A program made the translations under genes and the position numbers. From Pseudomonadota bacterium (GTDB lineage: Bacteria > Pseudomonadota > Alphaproteobacteria > Azospirillales > Azospirillaceae): a stretch of DNA of 9,031 nucleotides. The notes beneath the pieces were generated by a model. That model had not been told where the DNA came from. It ran no database searches and saw only the letters and a program-made list of their open reading frames with translations. The stretch is from positions 1-9,031 of the forward strand of contig JAEZID010000421.1 of the NCBI GenBank assembly GCA_023416195.1. Reading direction: 5' to 3'. Shown here one piece after another: positions 1-7,072 of the stretch; positions within the stretch are counted from its first letter, which is position 1; every line of letters starts with the position of its first letter.

Positions 1-1988
1 ACCGACGCATCCTCGCCCGAGACGATCAGCGCCGCCAGCCGGCCGAAGGGCGGCATGCCGGCCTCCTGCCGCATCTCGGCCTCCAGCGCGTAGAAGCCGT
101 CGCGGTCCCCGGCGGCCAATGCCTGCATGACGGGGTGCTCCGGCATGTAGGTTTGCAGCATGACGCGGCCGGGCCGCTGCCCTCGGCCGGCGCGCCCGGC
201 GACCTGATGAAGAAGCTGGTAGGTCCGCTCGCCCGCCCGCAGATCGCCGCCGGTCAGGCCGAGGTCGGCGTCCACCACGCCGACCAGGGTCAGCATGGGG
301 AAATGGTGGCCCTTTGCCATGACCTGGGTGCCGATCAGGATGTCCAGCTCGTGGTCGGTGATCTTGCGGACCATCTCCTGGATGGCGCGCGGGCCGAACA
401 GCGTGTCGGACGCCATGATGGCCGAGCGGGCGTCGGGGAACAGTTCGGTCACTTCTTCGAAGATGCGCTCCACGCCGGGGCCACAGGCGGCCAGCGTGCC
501 CTCCTCCCCGCATTCCGGGCAGCTGTGGGCGAGCGGCTGGGACAGGCCGCAGTGGTGGCACTGGAGCTTGCGCGCCAAGCGGTGCTCGACCAGCCACGCC
601 GTGCAGTTCGGGCATTGCAGGCGGTGGCCGCAGGCCCGGCACAGGGTCAGCGGCGCGTAGCCGCGACGGTTCAGGAAGAGCATCGCCTGCTCGCCCTCCG
701 CCAGCGTCTTCTCCAGCGCCTTCTTCAGGGTCGGCGCCAGCCAGTGGCGGGCCGGCGGGCGGTCCTTGCGCAGGTCGATCAGTTCCACGTCGGGCAGCAC
801 GGCGCCGCCGTGGCGGCCCGGCAGGTGGATGCGGGCGTAGCGGTTGCTGTCGGCGTTGACCTTGGTTTCCAGCGACGGGGTCGCCGACACCAGCACGATG
901 GGAATGCCGCCGAGATGGGCCCGCGCCACGGCCATGTCGCGGGCGTGGTAGATGGCGCCCTCCTCCTGCTTGTAGGCGGAGTCGTGTTCCTCGTCGATGA
1001 CGATGACGCCGAGGTCCTTGTAGGGCAGGAACAGGGCGGAACGGGCGCCGACCACCACCGGCACCTCGCCGTTGGCCACGGCGCGCCAGGTGTCGCGGCG
1101 CTGGGCGCCGGTCAGCTCCGAATGCCATTCGGCGGGCGGCGCGCCGAAGCGGCGGGCGAAGCGGTCGAGCCACTGCGCCGACAGGGCGATTTCCGGCAGC
1201 AGGACGAGCGCCTGCTTGCCCTGCTTCAGGGCGGCGGCGATGGCCTCGTAATAGACCTCCGTCTTGCCGGAGCCGGTGACGCCGTCCAGCAGCACGGTGG
1301 AGTAGGTGCCGGAGGTGACGCGCTGGCGCAGATCCTCGGCTGCGGCCTCCTGGTCGCCGGACAGGGTCGGCCCCTCGCGCGTCCAGTCCGGCCTGCCGAG
1401 TTTGGTCGGCTGGAGCAGCACCGGTTCGAGCAGCCCGGCCTCGGCCAGCCCGCGCACGACGGTGACGCCGCACCCCGCCTCCTCCGCCAGTTCGGCCGGG
1501 GTGCGCGGCGGTCCATCGTCCAGCAGGGCCAGCACGCGCCTGCGCGGGTCGGTCATCTTGAAGCCGGGCGGCGGCTCGGCGTCCGGCTTGCGCAGATAGG
1601 CCAGCGTCGGCTTGGGCGGTTCCAGCGCCGCCGGGACGCTGACCGCCATGCGCAGCACCTGCCCCGGCATGGTCATGGTGTAGGCGGCGACCCACTCGAC
1701 GAAGCGGCGCCCCACCTCCGTCATGGGCGGCACGTCGAAGCGGCGGACCACGGCCTTCAGCCGCGCGGATTCGACGGCGCCGGCGCCGGCGCCCCAAACC
1801 ACGCCGATGACGCGGCGGGGGCCGAGCGGAGCCTCCACGAAGTCGCCGGGGTTGAGAGTCATCCCGGCGGGCACGCGGTAGTCGTACGGCTCGCGCAGCG
1901 GCAGGGGCAAAAGCACGCGGACGCGCACCTCAGGCCCCAGAAGATCACCCTGGAGAGGCTGGCCGGAACTGGCGGAAGCGCCGCGCAT
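1..1988 (-). CDS. priA: Primosomal replication-restart helicase PriA (3' end outside window)
   Basis: PriA is a superfamily 2 DNA helicase that recognises stalled or collapsed forks and starts reloading of the replicative helicase. The window holds 662 codons. By comparison with the roughly 730-residue family, about 80 C-terminal residues lie beyond position 1. Visible in order: an N-terminal DNA-binding part (PLREPYDYRVP, LGPRRVIGVVWG); Walker A GVTGSGKT at residues 236-243 (Lys242); Walker B DEEH at 332-335; eight zinc-binding cysteines at 450, 453, 459, 462, 477, 480, 490 and 493; and helicase motif VI QVAGRAGRG from 595. The cysteine spacing equals that of E. coli PriA as I recall it, shifted by 14. 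The ATG at 1988 is chosen because an in-frame TAG lies two codons upstream; an AGGGGG about 11 nt upstream is a weak ribosome site. A GTG about 20 codons in (before RVRVLLPLP) is a possible alternative start. It is transcribed divergently from tal. Identity is certain; only the exact start is open. Confidence 0.97.
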   Translation of the reverse strand, partial: MRGASASSGQPLQGDLLGPEVRVRVLLPLPLREPYDYRVPAGMTLNPGDFVEAPLGPRRVIGVVWGAGAGAVESARLKAVVRRFDVPPMTEVGRRFVEWVAAYTMTMPGQVLRMAVSVPAALEPPKPTLAYLRKPDAEPPPGFKMTDPRRRVLALLDDGPPRTPAELAEEAGCGVTVVRGLAEAGLLEPVLLQPTKLGRPDWTREGPTLSGDQEAAAEDLRQRVTSGTYSTVLLDGVTGSGKTEVYYEAIAAALKQGKQALVLLPEIALSAQWLDRFARRFGAPPAEWHSELTGAQRRDTWRAVANGEVPVVVGARSALFLPYKDLGVIVIDEEHDSAYKQEEGAIYHARDMAVARAHLGGIPIVLVSATPSLETKVNADSNRYARIHLPGRHGGAVLPDVELIDLRKDRPPARHWLAPTLKKALEKTLAEGEQAMLFLNRRGYAPLTLCRACGHRLQCPNCTAWLVEHRLARKLQCHHCGLSQPLAHSCPECGEEGTLAACGPGVERIFEEVTELFPDARSAIMASDTLFGPRAIQEMVRKITDHELDILIGTQVMAKGHHFPMLTLVGVVDADLGLTGGDLRAGERTYQLLHQVAGRAGRGQRPGRVMLQTYMPEHPVMQALAAGDRDGFYALEAEMRQEAGMPPFGRLAALIVSGEDAS

Positions 1989-2106
1989 GGGCTAAAGTGC
2001 CCCCTGGCCGAAGCGCCAATGGGGATAGCGCCTGGGGGGATACCGCCTGGGGGCATATCCCGCGCGGCGGGGCCCGGTCTTCATCAGCAAGTATGGATTC
2101 GTCGTC
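1989..2106. promoter_or_regulatory. Divergent priA/tal intergenic control region
   Basis: These 118 bases separate two genes that point away from each other, so both promoters should lie here or just inside the genes. I see no convincing -35/-10 pair in either direction. The clear structure is the tandem repeat at 2022-2051. GGGATA at 2037-2042 also pairs with TATCCC at 2056-2061 as an inverted repeat with 13 bases between the arms. A five-codon reading frame (ATG at 2093, TGA at 2108-2110) overlaps the tal start codon. This could be chance. Confidence 0.5.
2022..2051. repeat. Two tandem 15-bp repeats
   Basis: Two adjacent copies of GGGATANCGCCTGGG occupy 2022-2036 and 2037-2051. They differ at one base (G versus C at unit position 7). 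A degenerate third start, GGCATA, follows at 2052-2057. They lie between the divergent starts of priA and tal, so they could be a binding site for a regulator or a small variable-number repeat. The function is unknown. Confidence 0.8.
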
Positions 2107-2763
2107 ATGAAGTTCTTCGTCGACACCGCCGACATCGCCGAGATCCGCGATCTGGCCGACAGCGGCCTGCTGGACGGTGTTACCACCAACCCCTCCCTGG
2201 TCGCCAAGACCGGACGCAAGTTCCTCGACCTCGTGTCGGAGATCTGCGAGGTGGTGAACGGCCCGGTGAGCGCCGAGGTGGCCTCCACCGACTTCGAAAC
2301 CATGCTCGCCGAAGCGCACAAGATCGCCAAGATCTCCCACCGCGTCGCGGTCAAGGTGCCGCTGACGCCGGCGGGTCTCAAGGTCTGCAAGATTCTGTCC
2401 TCCGAAGGGACGATGGTCAACGTCACGCTGTGCTTCTCGCCGGCGCAGGCGATCCTGGCCGCCAAGGCCGGCGCCTCCTTCGTGTCGCCGTTCGTCGGCC
2501 GGCTGGACGACATCGGCCAGGACGGTATGGGGATCATCACCGACATTTGCGAGATTTACCGCAACTACGACCACTTCAAGACCGAAGTGCTGGTCGCCTC
2601 GATCCGCAACCCGATGCACATTGTCAAGGCCGCCCGCCTGGGCGCCCATGTGGTGACCGCCCCGGCCGGCGTGCTGAAGCAGCTGTTCAACCACCCGCTG
2701 ACCGACAAGGGCCTCGCCCAGTTCGTCGAGGACTGGAAGAAGACCGGCCAGTCGATCCTGTAA
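2107..2763 (+). CDS. tal: Transaldolase, small FSA/TalC-type subfamily
   Basis: This 218-residue TIM-barrel enzyme belongs to the small transaldolase / fructose-6-phosphate aldolase family. Transaldolase moves a dihydroxyacetone unit between sugar phosphates in the cytosolic non-oxidative pentose phosphate pathway. Visible residues: Asp6 (FFVDTAD), the TTNPS motif at 26-30 with Thr26 and Asn28, and the Schiff-base Lys83 in AVKVPLT. Two positions separate the activities. E. coli FSA has Gln59 and Tyr131, while transaldolases have Glu and Phe. Here they are Glu57 (SAEV) and Phe129 (SPFVGRLD), which favours true transaldolase. The length is usual for the subfamily. The ATG at 2107 gives the standard MKFFVDTA start, although the ribosome site is poor (only GGA about 9 nt upstream). 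It is the first gene of a run with the DUF484 gene, which starts 16 nt after its stop, and then xerC. Confidence 0.95.
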   Translation: MKFFVDTADIAEIRDLADSGLLDGVTTNPSLVAKTGRKFLDLVSEICEVVNGPVSAEVASTDFETMLAEAHKIAKISHRVAVKVPLTPAGLKVCKILSSEGTMVNVTLCFSPAQAILAAKAGASFVSPFVGRLDDIGQDGMGIITDICEIYRNYDHFKTEVLVASIRNPMHIVKAARLGAHVVTAPAGVLKQLFNHPLTDKGLAQFVEDWKKTGQSIL

Positions 2764-2779
2764 GCGGCGGGAACACGCC

Positions 2780-3493
2780 ATGGGCCGCGAGCCGGGACAC
2801 ACCCACCGCATGAAGGACGCGCTGACCCCAGAGGACGTGTGCGCCTACCTGCGGGAGCATCCCGATTTCCTGGTCCAGAACGCCGATCTGGTCCACCACC
2901 TGACGCCGCCGTCGCTCGATCGCGGCCGGGGGGTGGTGGACCTGCAAGCCTTCATGGTGGAGCGCCTGCGCGGCGAGGTGCGCCACCTGAAGGACCAGCA
3001 GCGCGCGCTGATCGGCACCTCGCGCGCCAACCTGAACAGCCAGAACCGCATCCACGCGGCCGTGCTGTTTCTGCTGGACGCGCAGAGCTTCGAGCAGCTG
3101 ATCCAGACCATCACGACCGACCTGGCCGTCCTGCTGGACCTGGACGTCGCCTGCCTCGTCGTCGAGTCGAACGGGTACGACACCCCGCACGTCCAGACCA
3201 GCGGCGTCCGGGTGGTCGAGCCGGGGACGGTGGACCGCTACCTCGGCAAGGCCGACGTGGCGCTGAACGCCGACATCCAGGGCGATCCGGAGATCTACGG
3301 CCCCGGCGCCGGGCTGGTCCGGTCGGAGGCGCTGATCCGCCTTCAGGTGTCCAGCGAGACGCCGGACGGCATGCTCGCCTTCGGCAGCCGCGAGCCGGAC
3401 ACGTTCCACGCCGGACAGGGCACGGAGCTGGTCGGTTTCCTGGCCCGCGTGGTGGAACGGGTGATCCGCGGCTGGCTCGAACTGCCAGCGTGA
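2780..3493 (+). CDS. DUF484 family protein, GAF-like, upstream of xerC
   Basis: This 237-residue protein is of the DUF484 family, whose biochemical role is not established. The family signature is the N-terminal LREHPDFLVQNADLVHHL stretch (about residues 24-41). A polar helical segment rich in Arg, Gln and Lys follows (about 57-85), and then a GAF-like domain (about 95-235). No signal peptide or membrane segment is visible, so it is probably cytosolic. The ATG at 2780 is preferred because GGGA lies about 9 nt upstream; a second ATG at 2810 (MKDALTPEDV) is where many homologues would begin and remains possible. It sits 16 nt after tal and 10 nt before xerC, suggesting one transcript. In E. coli the DUF484 gene yigA also directly precedes xerC, so a role connected with XerC is a reasonable inference, not a demonstrated one. 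Confidence 0.88.
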   Translation: MGREPGHTHRMKDALTPEDVCAYLREHPDFLVQNADLVHHLTPPSLDRGRGVVDLQAFMVERLRGEVRHLKDQQRALIGTSRANLNSQNRIHAAVLFLLDAQSFEQLIQTITTDLAVLLDLDVACLVVESNGYDTPHVQTSGVRVVEPGTVDRYLGKADVALNADIQGDPEIYGPGAGLVRSEALIRLQVSSETPDGMLAFGSREPDTFHAGQGTELVGFLARVVERVIRGWLELPA

Positions 3494-3503
3494 TCGAAGT
3501 CGC

Positions 3504-4463
3504 ATGACGCAGAAACAAGAGGCCGTTCTCGGCTTCTCGGCCCAGCCGGACGTTCAGGACGCGCTGGCCCACTGGCGGCGCTGGCTGGAGAGCGAGCGCA
3601 ACGTTTCCCCACACACGCTGACCGCCTACATCGGCGACGTGGCCGGCTTCCTGGAGTTCCTGACCGGATACCAGGGCCGCCCGCCGTCCATGAACGATCT
3701 GGGCTCGCTGACGCCGGCCGACTTCCGGGCCTGGCTGTCGCGGCTGGCCGGCGACGGCCTTATCAACGCAAGCCGGGCGCGGGCGCTGGCCGCCGTGCGC
3801 AATTTCTTCCGCTGGATGGACCGCAGCGGGCGGCTCCACAACGCGGCCATCGGAACGCTGTCCACCCCGAAGGTGAAGCGGCCCGTGCCCCGCCCCCTGA
3901 CCGAGCTGGACGCCGGCCGGCTGCTGGAGACGGCTGAGACGGACCCGGACGAGCCGTGGATCGGCAAACGGGACCGCGCCCTGTTCACGCTTCTGTACGG
4001 CTGCGGCCTGCGCATTTCGGAGGCGCTAGGGCTGGCGCGCAAGGACGCGCCGCTGGGCGACGTGCTGCGGGTCACCGGCAAGGGGCGCAAGGAGCGGATC
4101 GTTCCCGTCCTGCCCGCGGTGACCGAGGCGGTGCGGGCCTACATGGACGCCTGCCCGTATGACGGAGGGCCGGACGCGCCGCTGTTCGTGGGGGTGCGTG
4201 GCAAGGTTCTGAACCCGGCCATCGCGCAGCGGCAGATGCAGCACCTGCGGCGGCTGATGGGCCTGCCGGAGACGGCCACGCCGCACGCGCTGCGGCACAG
4301 CTTCGCCACGCACCTGCTGGCGGACGGCGGGGACCTGCGGGCGATCCAGGACTTGCTGGGGCACGCGTCCCTGTCCACGACGCAACGCTACACGGACGTG
4401 GAGACCGAACAGCTGATGGCGGTCTATCGCGCCGCGCATCCACGGGCGAAGACAAAAGAGTAA
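3504..4463 (+). CDS. xerC: Tyrosine recombinase XerC
   Basis: This 319-residue tyrosine recombinase, with XerD, resolves chromosome dimers at dif, usually under FtsK control at the septum. The N-terminal SAM-like DNA-binding domain covers about residues 15-115 (SPHTLTAYIGDVAGFL). The C-terminal catalytic domain has the full active set: Arg170 (GCGLRISEALGL), Lys193 (TGKGRKERIVPV), His261 and Arg264 (HALRHSFATHLL), His287 (LLGHASLSTTQRY) and nucleophile Tyr296. Spacing between these residues follows E. coli XerC with an offset of 21-22. The ATG at 3504 has only a weak ribosome site (GAAG), so coupling to the DUF484 gene 10 nt upstream is plausible. XerC rather than XerD or an integrase is favoured by the DUF484 neighbour and by the absence of mobile-element features. 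The downstream gap carries two hairpins. Confidence 0.95.
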   Translation: MTQKQEAVLGFSAQPDVQDALAHWRRWLESERNVSPHTLTAYIGDVAGFLEFLTGYQGRPPSMNDLGSLTPADFRAWLSRLAGDGLINASRARALAAVRNFFRWMDRSGRLHNAAIGTLSTPKVKRPVPRPLTELDAGRLLETAETDPDEPWIGKRDRALFTLLYGCGLRISEALGLARKDAPLGDVLRVTGKGRKERIVPVLPAVTEAVRAYMDACPYDGGPDAPLFVGVRGKVLNPAIAQRQMQHLRRLMGLPETATPHALRHSFATHLLADGGDLRAIQDLLGHASLSTTQRYTDVETEQLMAVYRAAHPRAKTKE

Positions 4464-4503
4464 AATCGCCCCACCCCTCACGGGCGCTGATCCACCTCTC
4501 CAC

Positions 4504-4531
4504 CGTCATTCCCGCGAAGGCGGAGATGACG
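4504..4531. repeat. Imperfect palindrome, REP-like / possible terminator
   Basis: Two 12-base arms (CGTCATTCCCGC and GCGGAGATGACG) around a GAAG loop pair at 11 of 12 positions, counting one G-U wobble. It starts 40 nt after the xerC stop, between convergent xerC and lpdA. Closely similar CGTCATTCCCGC palindromes are common intergenic elements in proteobacterial genomes, which fits a dispersed REP-like unit. It could also stop or protect the xerC transcript. No T-run follows. Confidence 0.6.
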
Positions 4532-4541
4532 ACCTGAGGTT

Positions 4542-4569
4542 TCCCTCCCCCACTCTCGCAGGGGAGGGA
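4542..4569. terminator. Hairpin between convergent xerC and lpdA
   Basis: A perfect 9-bp stem (TCCCTCCCC with GGGGAGGGA) encloses a 10-base loop. It lies 11 nt beyond the lpdA stop on the minus strand and 78 nt beyond the xerC stop on the plus strand, so it could end transcripts from both sides. There is no clear T-run on either strand, so intrinsic termination is uncertain. Confidence 0.55.
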
Positions 4570-4580
4570 GCCAAGGCGGC

Positions 4581-5981
4581 TTACATGTGCAGCGGACGGC
4601 CGTCCACGGCCAGGGCCGCTTCCTTGGTCACTTCCGACAGGGTCGGGTGGGCGTGGCAGGTGCGGGCGATGTCCTCGGCCGACGCGCTGAACTCCATGGC
4701 GAGAGCCAGCTCAGCGACCATCTCCGACACGTTCGGGCCGACCATGTGGACGCCCAGAACCTTGTCGGTGCGGGCGTCGGCCAGGATCTTCACGAAGCCG
4801 TCCGTCGCGGCCATGGCGCGGGCGCGGCCGTTGGCGGTGAAGGGGAACTTGCCGGCCTTGTACTGGATGCCGGCGGCCTTCAGCTCTTCCTCGGTCTTGC
4901 CCACGGCGGCCACTTCCGGCCAGGTGTAGACGACGCCGGGGACGAGGTCGTGGTTGACGTGGCCGGCCTGACCGGCCAGCAGCTCGGCGAGCGCAACGCC
5001 CTCCTCTTCCGCCTTGTGGGCCAGCATCGGGCCTTCGACCACGTCGCCGATGGCGTAGATGCCCGGCACGCTGGTCTCGAAATGCTTGCCGATCTTCACG
5101 CGGCCACGGTTGTCCAGCTCGACGCCGACCTGATCGAGACCCAGGCCGTTGATGTACGGACGGCGGCCGATGGCGACCAGGACCACGTCGGCCTCGATCT
5201 CTTCGGCGGCGCCGCCGGCGGCCGGCTCGACCGACAGGGTGACGCCGGTGTTGGTGACCTTGGCGCCGGTGACCTTGGCGCCCAGCTTGAAGGTCATGCC
5301 CTGCTTGCCCAGGATGCGCTGCATCTGCTTGGACACTTCGCCGTCCATGGTCGGCAGCACGCGGTCGAGGAACTCCACGACGGTGACCTGCGAACCGAGA
5401 CGGCCCCAGACCGAGCCCAGCTCCAGCCCGATGACGCCGCCGCCGATGACGACGAGGCGCTTCGGCACCTCCGGCAGCTCCAGGGCGCCGGTGGAGGAGA
5501 CGATCTTCTGCTCGTCGATCTCGATGCCCGGCAGCGGGGTGACCTCGGAGCCGGTGGCGATCACGATGGCCTTGTTGGCGGTGACGGTGCCCACGCCCTC
5601 GACCTCGACCGTGTTCGGGGAGGCGATGCGGCCGGCGCCCTTCAGCCAGGCGATCTTGTTCTTCTTGAACAGGAACTCGATGCCGCCGGTGTTCTCTTTG
5701 ACGACCTTGTCCTTGTGCGCCAGCATGCCCGGCAGGTCGAGCTGCACGTCGCCGACCTTGATGCCGAACTTGGCGAGGCCGTGCTTGGCCTCCTCGTACT
5801 TCTCCGACGCCGAGAGCAGCGCCTTCGACGGGATGCAGCCGACGTTCAGGCAGGTGCCGCCGAGCGCGGCCCGCTTCTCCACGCACGCGACCTTGAAACC
5901 GAGCTGCGCCGCACGGATCGCGCACACGTAACCGCCGGGACCGCCGCCGACAACGACGACGTCGTAAGTGCTTTCAGCCAT
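4581..5981 (-). CDS. lpdA: Dihydrolipoamide dehydrogenase (E3 of 2-oxoacid dehydrogenase complexes)
   Basis: This 466-residue FAD flavoenzyme reoxidises dihydrolipoyl groups with NAD+ in the 2-oxoglutarate, pyruvate or branched-chain dehydrogenase complexes, or in glycine cleavage. Visible features: FAD-binding GGGPGG at residues 12-17; redox-active pair Cys44 and Cys49 in GGTCLNVGC; NAD-binding GGGVIG at 180-185; second FAD motif GIYAIGD at 307-313; and C-terminal catalytic His445 and Glu450 in HPTLSE. The length is standard. The ATG at 5981 is chosen because GGAAGGA ends about 9 nt upstream. An in-frame ATG at 6002 would place that ribosome site inside the gene, and the open frame running to 6416 only overlaps the hydrolase out of frame. 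No sucA/sucB or pdh gene is in the window, so the complex it serves cannot be told. It lies 176 nt downstream of the dehalogenase and has a sigma70-like promoter candidate in that gap. Confidence 0.97.
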   Translation of the reverse strand: MAESTYDVVVVGGGPGGYVCAIRAAQLGFKVACVEKRAALGGTCLNVGCIPSKALLSASEKYEEAKHGLAKFGIKVGDVQLDLPGMLAHKDKVVKENTGGIEFLFKKNKIAWLKGAGRIASPNTVEVEGVGTVTANKAIVIATGSEVTPLPGIEIDEQKIVSSTGALELPEVPKRLVVIGGGVIGLELGSVWGRLGSQVTVVEFLDRVLPTMDGEVSKQMQRILGKQGMTFKLGAKVTGAKVTNTGVTLSVEPAAGGAAEEIEADVVLVAIGRRPYINGLGLDQVGVELDNRGRVKIGKHFETSVPGIYAIGDVVEGPMLAHKAEEEGVALAELLAGQAGHVNHDLVPGVVYTWPEVAAVGKTEEELKAAGIQYKAGKFPFTANGRARAMAATDGFVKILADARTDKVLGVHMVGPNVSEMVAELALAMEFSASAEDIARTCHAHPTLSEVTKEAALAVDGRPLHM

Positions 5982-6053
5982 AGGGGGCTTTCCTTCCGCC
6001 ATTCTTGTCTTCGCCAAAAGCCGTCCCATCCAGCGGGGAGGGCCGCGCGCCGA

Positions 6054-6082
6054 TTTATGCCCGCGCGAGCCGCAACTGGCAA
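6054..6082 (-). promoter_or_regulatory. Candidate sigma70-type promoter for lpdA
   Basis: Read on the minus strand, TTGCCA (5 of 6 to the -35 consensus, at 6082-6077) is followed after 17 bases by CATAAA (4 of 6 to the -10 consensus, at 6059-6054). The predicted start would leave an untranslated leader of about 65 nt before the lpdA ATG at 5981. This supports lpdA being transcribed independently of the upstream hydrolase gene. The rest of the 5982-6157 gap shows only a GC-rich hairpin-like stretch around 6124-6138, which might end the hydrolase transcript. Confidence 0.45.
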
Positions 6083-6157
6083 CGGGACAGTTCGTCCGAG
6101 GGGGTGGGTCGGGCAGTAGGTCGCGCCCCGGCCGGGGGCGGGTTTCGGCGGGCGCGG

Positions 6158-7036
6158 CTACCCGAAGAACGCCACCAGCGCCCGCACCGTCTCCTCCGGG
6201 GCCTCCTCCGGGAGGAAATGGCCGGCCGGCAGCGCCTGACCCTGGATCGCCGGGGCATAGGGGCGCCAGATGGACAGCGGGTCGTCGTAGAGGCGGCCGA
6301 CCGTGCTGTTGTGGCCCCACAGGGCCAGCGCCGGGGCGGTGATCCTGCGGCCGGCGGCGCGGTCCTCGCGGTCGTGGACGAGGTCGATGCTGGCGCCGGC
6401 CCGGTAATCCTCGCACATGGCGTGCACGGCGGCGGGGTCGCGGAAGGCGCGCAAGTAGGCGGCGACCGCCTCCGGGTCGAAAACGTCGCCGGTGCCGCTG
6501 ATGGAGCCCAGGACCCGGCGCAGGTAGAATTCGGGGTCCAGCCCGATCATGTGCTCCGGCAGGCCGTCGGACTGGATCAGGTAAAACCAGTGGTAATAGG
6601 CCGTGCCCATGGCCTGATCGACGCGCTCGAACACCTCGACGGTCGGGATGATGTCGAGGAAGGCGACGCGCTCCACCCGGTCGGGGTGGTCGAGCGTCAG
6701 GCGGTGCGCCACCCGCGCGCCCCGGTCGTGCCCGGCGAGGCGGAAGCGGTCGAAGCCCAGCGCCGCCATCAGCTCCACCTGATCCTTGGCGACGGCGCGT
6801 TTGGAGTACGCCTCATGCGCCGGATCGCCCGGCGGCTTCGACGAATCGCCGTACCCCCTGAGGTCGGCGGCCACCACGGTGAAGCGTTCGGCCAGTGCCG
6901 GTGCGACGCGGTGCCACATGACGTGGGACTGCGGAAACCCGTGCAAAAGCAGGAGCGGCGGGCCGTCGCCCCCGACCAGCGCGTTGATCTCCGCCCCGCT
7001 GGCGGCAACGCGGCGCGGCGCGAATCCCTCGAACAT
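6158..7036 (-). CDS. Putative haloacetate (fluoroacetate) dehalogenase, alpha/beta hydrolase fold
   Basis: This 292-residue cytosolic alpha/beta hydrolase closely resembles fluoroacetate dehalogenases (EC 3.8.1.3), which hydrolyse the carbon-halogen bond of haloacetates to give glycolate and halide. Visible features: HGFPQSHVMW with the oxyanion region at 32-41; DLRGYGDSSKP at 58-68; nucleophile elbow GHDRGAR with Asp104; carboxylate-binding Arg105 and Arg108; catalytic acid Asp128; halide-pocket residues His149, Trp150 (HWFYLIQ) and Tyr211; and general base His273 (AGHFLPEE). These match, almost number for number, the residues I recall for the Burkholderia FA1 enzyme. The nucleophile is Asp, not the Ser of esterases; epoxide hydrolases share Asp but not the His-Trp-Tyr pocket. 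The ATG at 7036 is chosen over the in-frame GTG at 7042 because GGAGG lies 7 nt upstream of the ATG but only 1 nt from the GTG. No transporter or glycolate gene is adjacent. The family is certain; the substrate is inferred. Confidence 0.85.
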   Translation of the reverse strand: MFEGFAPRRVAASGAEINALVGGDGPPLLLLHGFPQSHVMWHRVAPALAERFTVVAADLRGYGDSSKPPGDPAHEAYSKRAVAKDQVELMAALGFDRFRLAGHDRGARVAHRLTLDHPDRVERVAFLDIIPTVEVFERVDQAMGTAYYHWFYLIQSDGLPEHMIGLDPEFYLRRVLGSISGTGDVFDPEAVAAYLRAFRDPAAVHAMCEDYRAGASIDLVHDREDRAAGRRITAPALALWGHNSTVGRLYDDPLSIWRPYAPAIQGQALPAGHFLPEEAPEETVRALVAFFG

Positions 7037-7072
7037 GCACACCCTCCCCTTCCGGATTCCCTAATCCTTTTG

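Noticed and set aside
2093..2110. Five-codon leader peptide overlapping the tal start
   Set aside because: It is too short, has no ribosome site, and shows no attenuation-type hairpins or meaningful codons. Probably chance.
135..2813. An 892-codon open frame on the plus strand opposite priA and across tal
   Set aside because: It is antisense to a certain priA and overlaps tal in another frame. Its composition (Arg, Gly, Ala, His-rich, no motif) is typical of shadow frames in GC-rich DNA.
3504..4463. Phage or island integrase
   Set aside because: The recombinase is co-directional with DUF484 as in known xerC loci, and there is no attachment repeat, tRNA, excisionase or composition change nearby.
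4587..6119. A 510-codon open frame opposite lpdA
   Set aside because: It is the antisense of a complete, motif-verified lpdA, with low-complexity Asp/Gly/Leu/His composition and no recognisable domain.
5982..6416. Long N-terminal extension of lpdA, possibly a fusion
   Set aside because: The extra 145 residues are Arg/Pro-rich shadow sequence overlapping the 3' part of the hydrolase in another frame. A good ribosome site and the standard family start lie at 5981.
7037..7042. GTG at 7042 as the dehalogenase start
   Set aside because: The GGAGG site would be only about 1 nt away. The ATG at 7036 has the normal 7 nt spacing.
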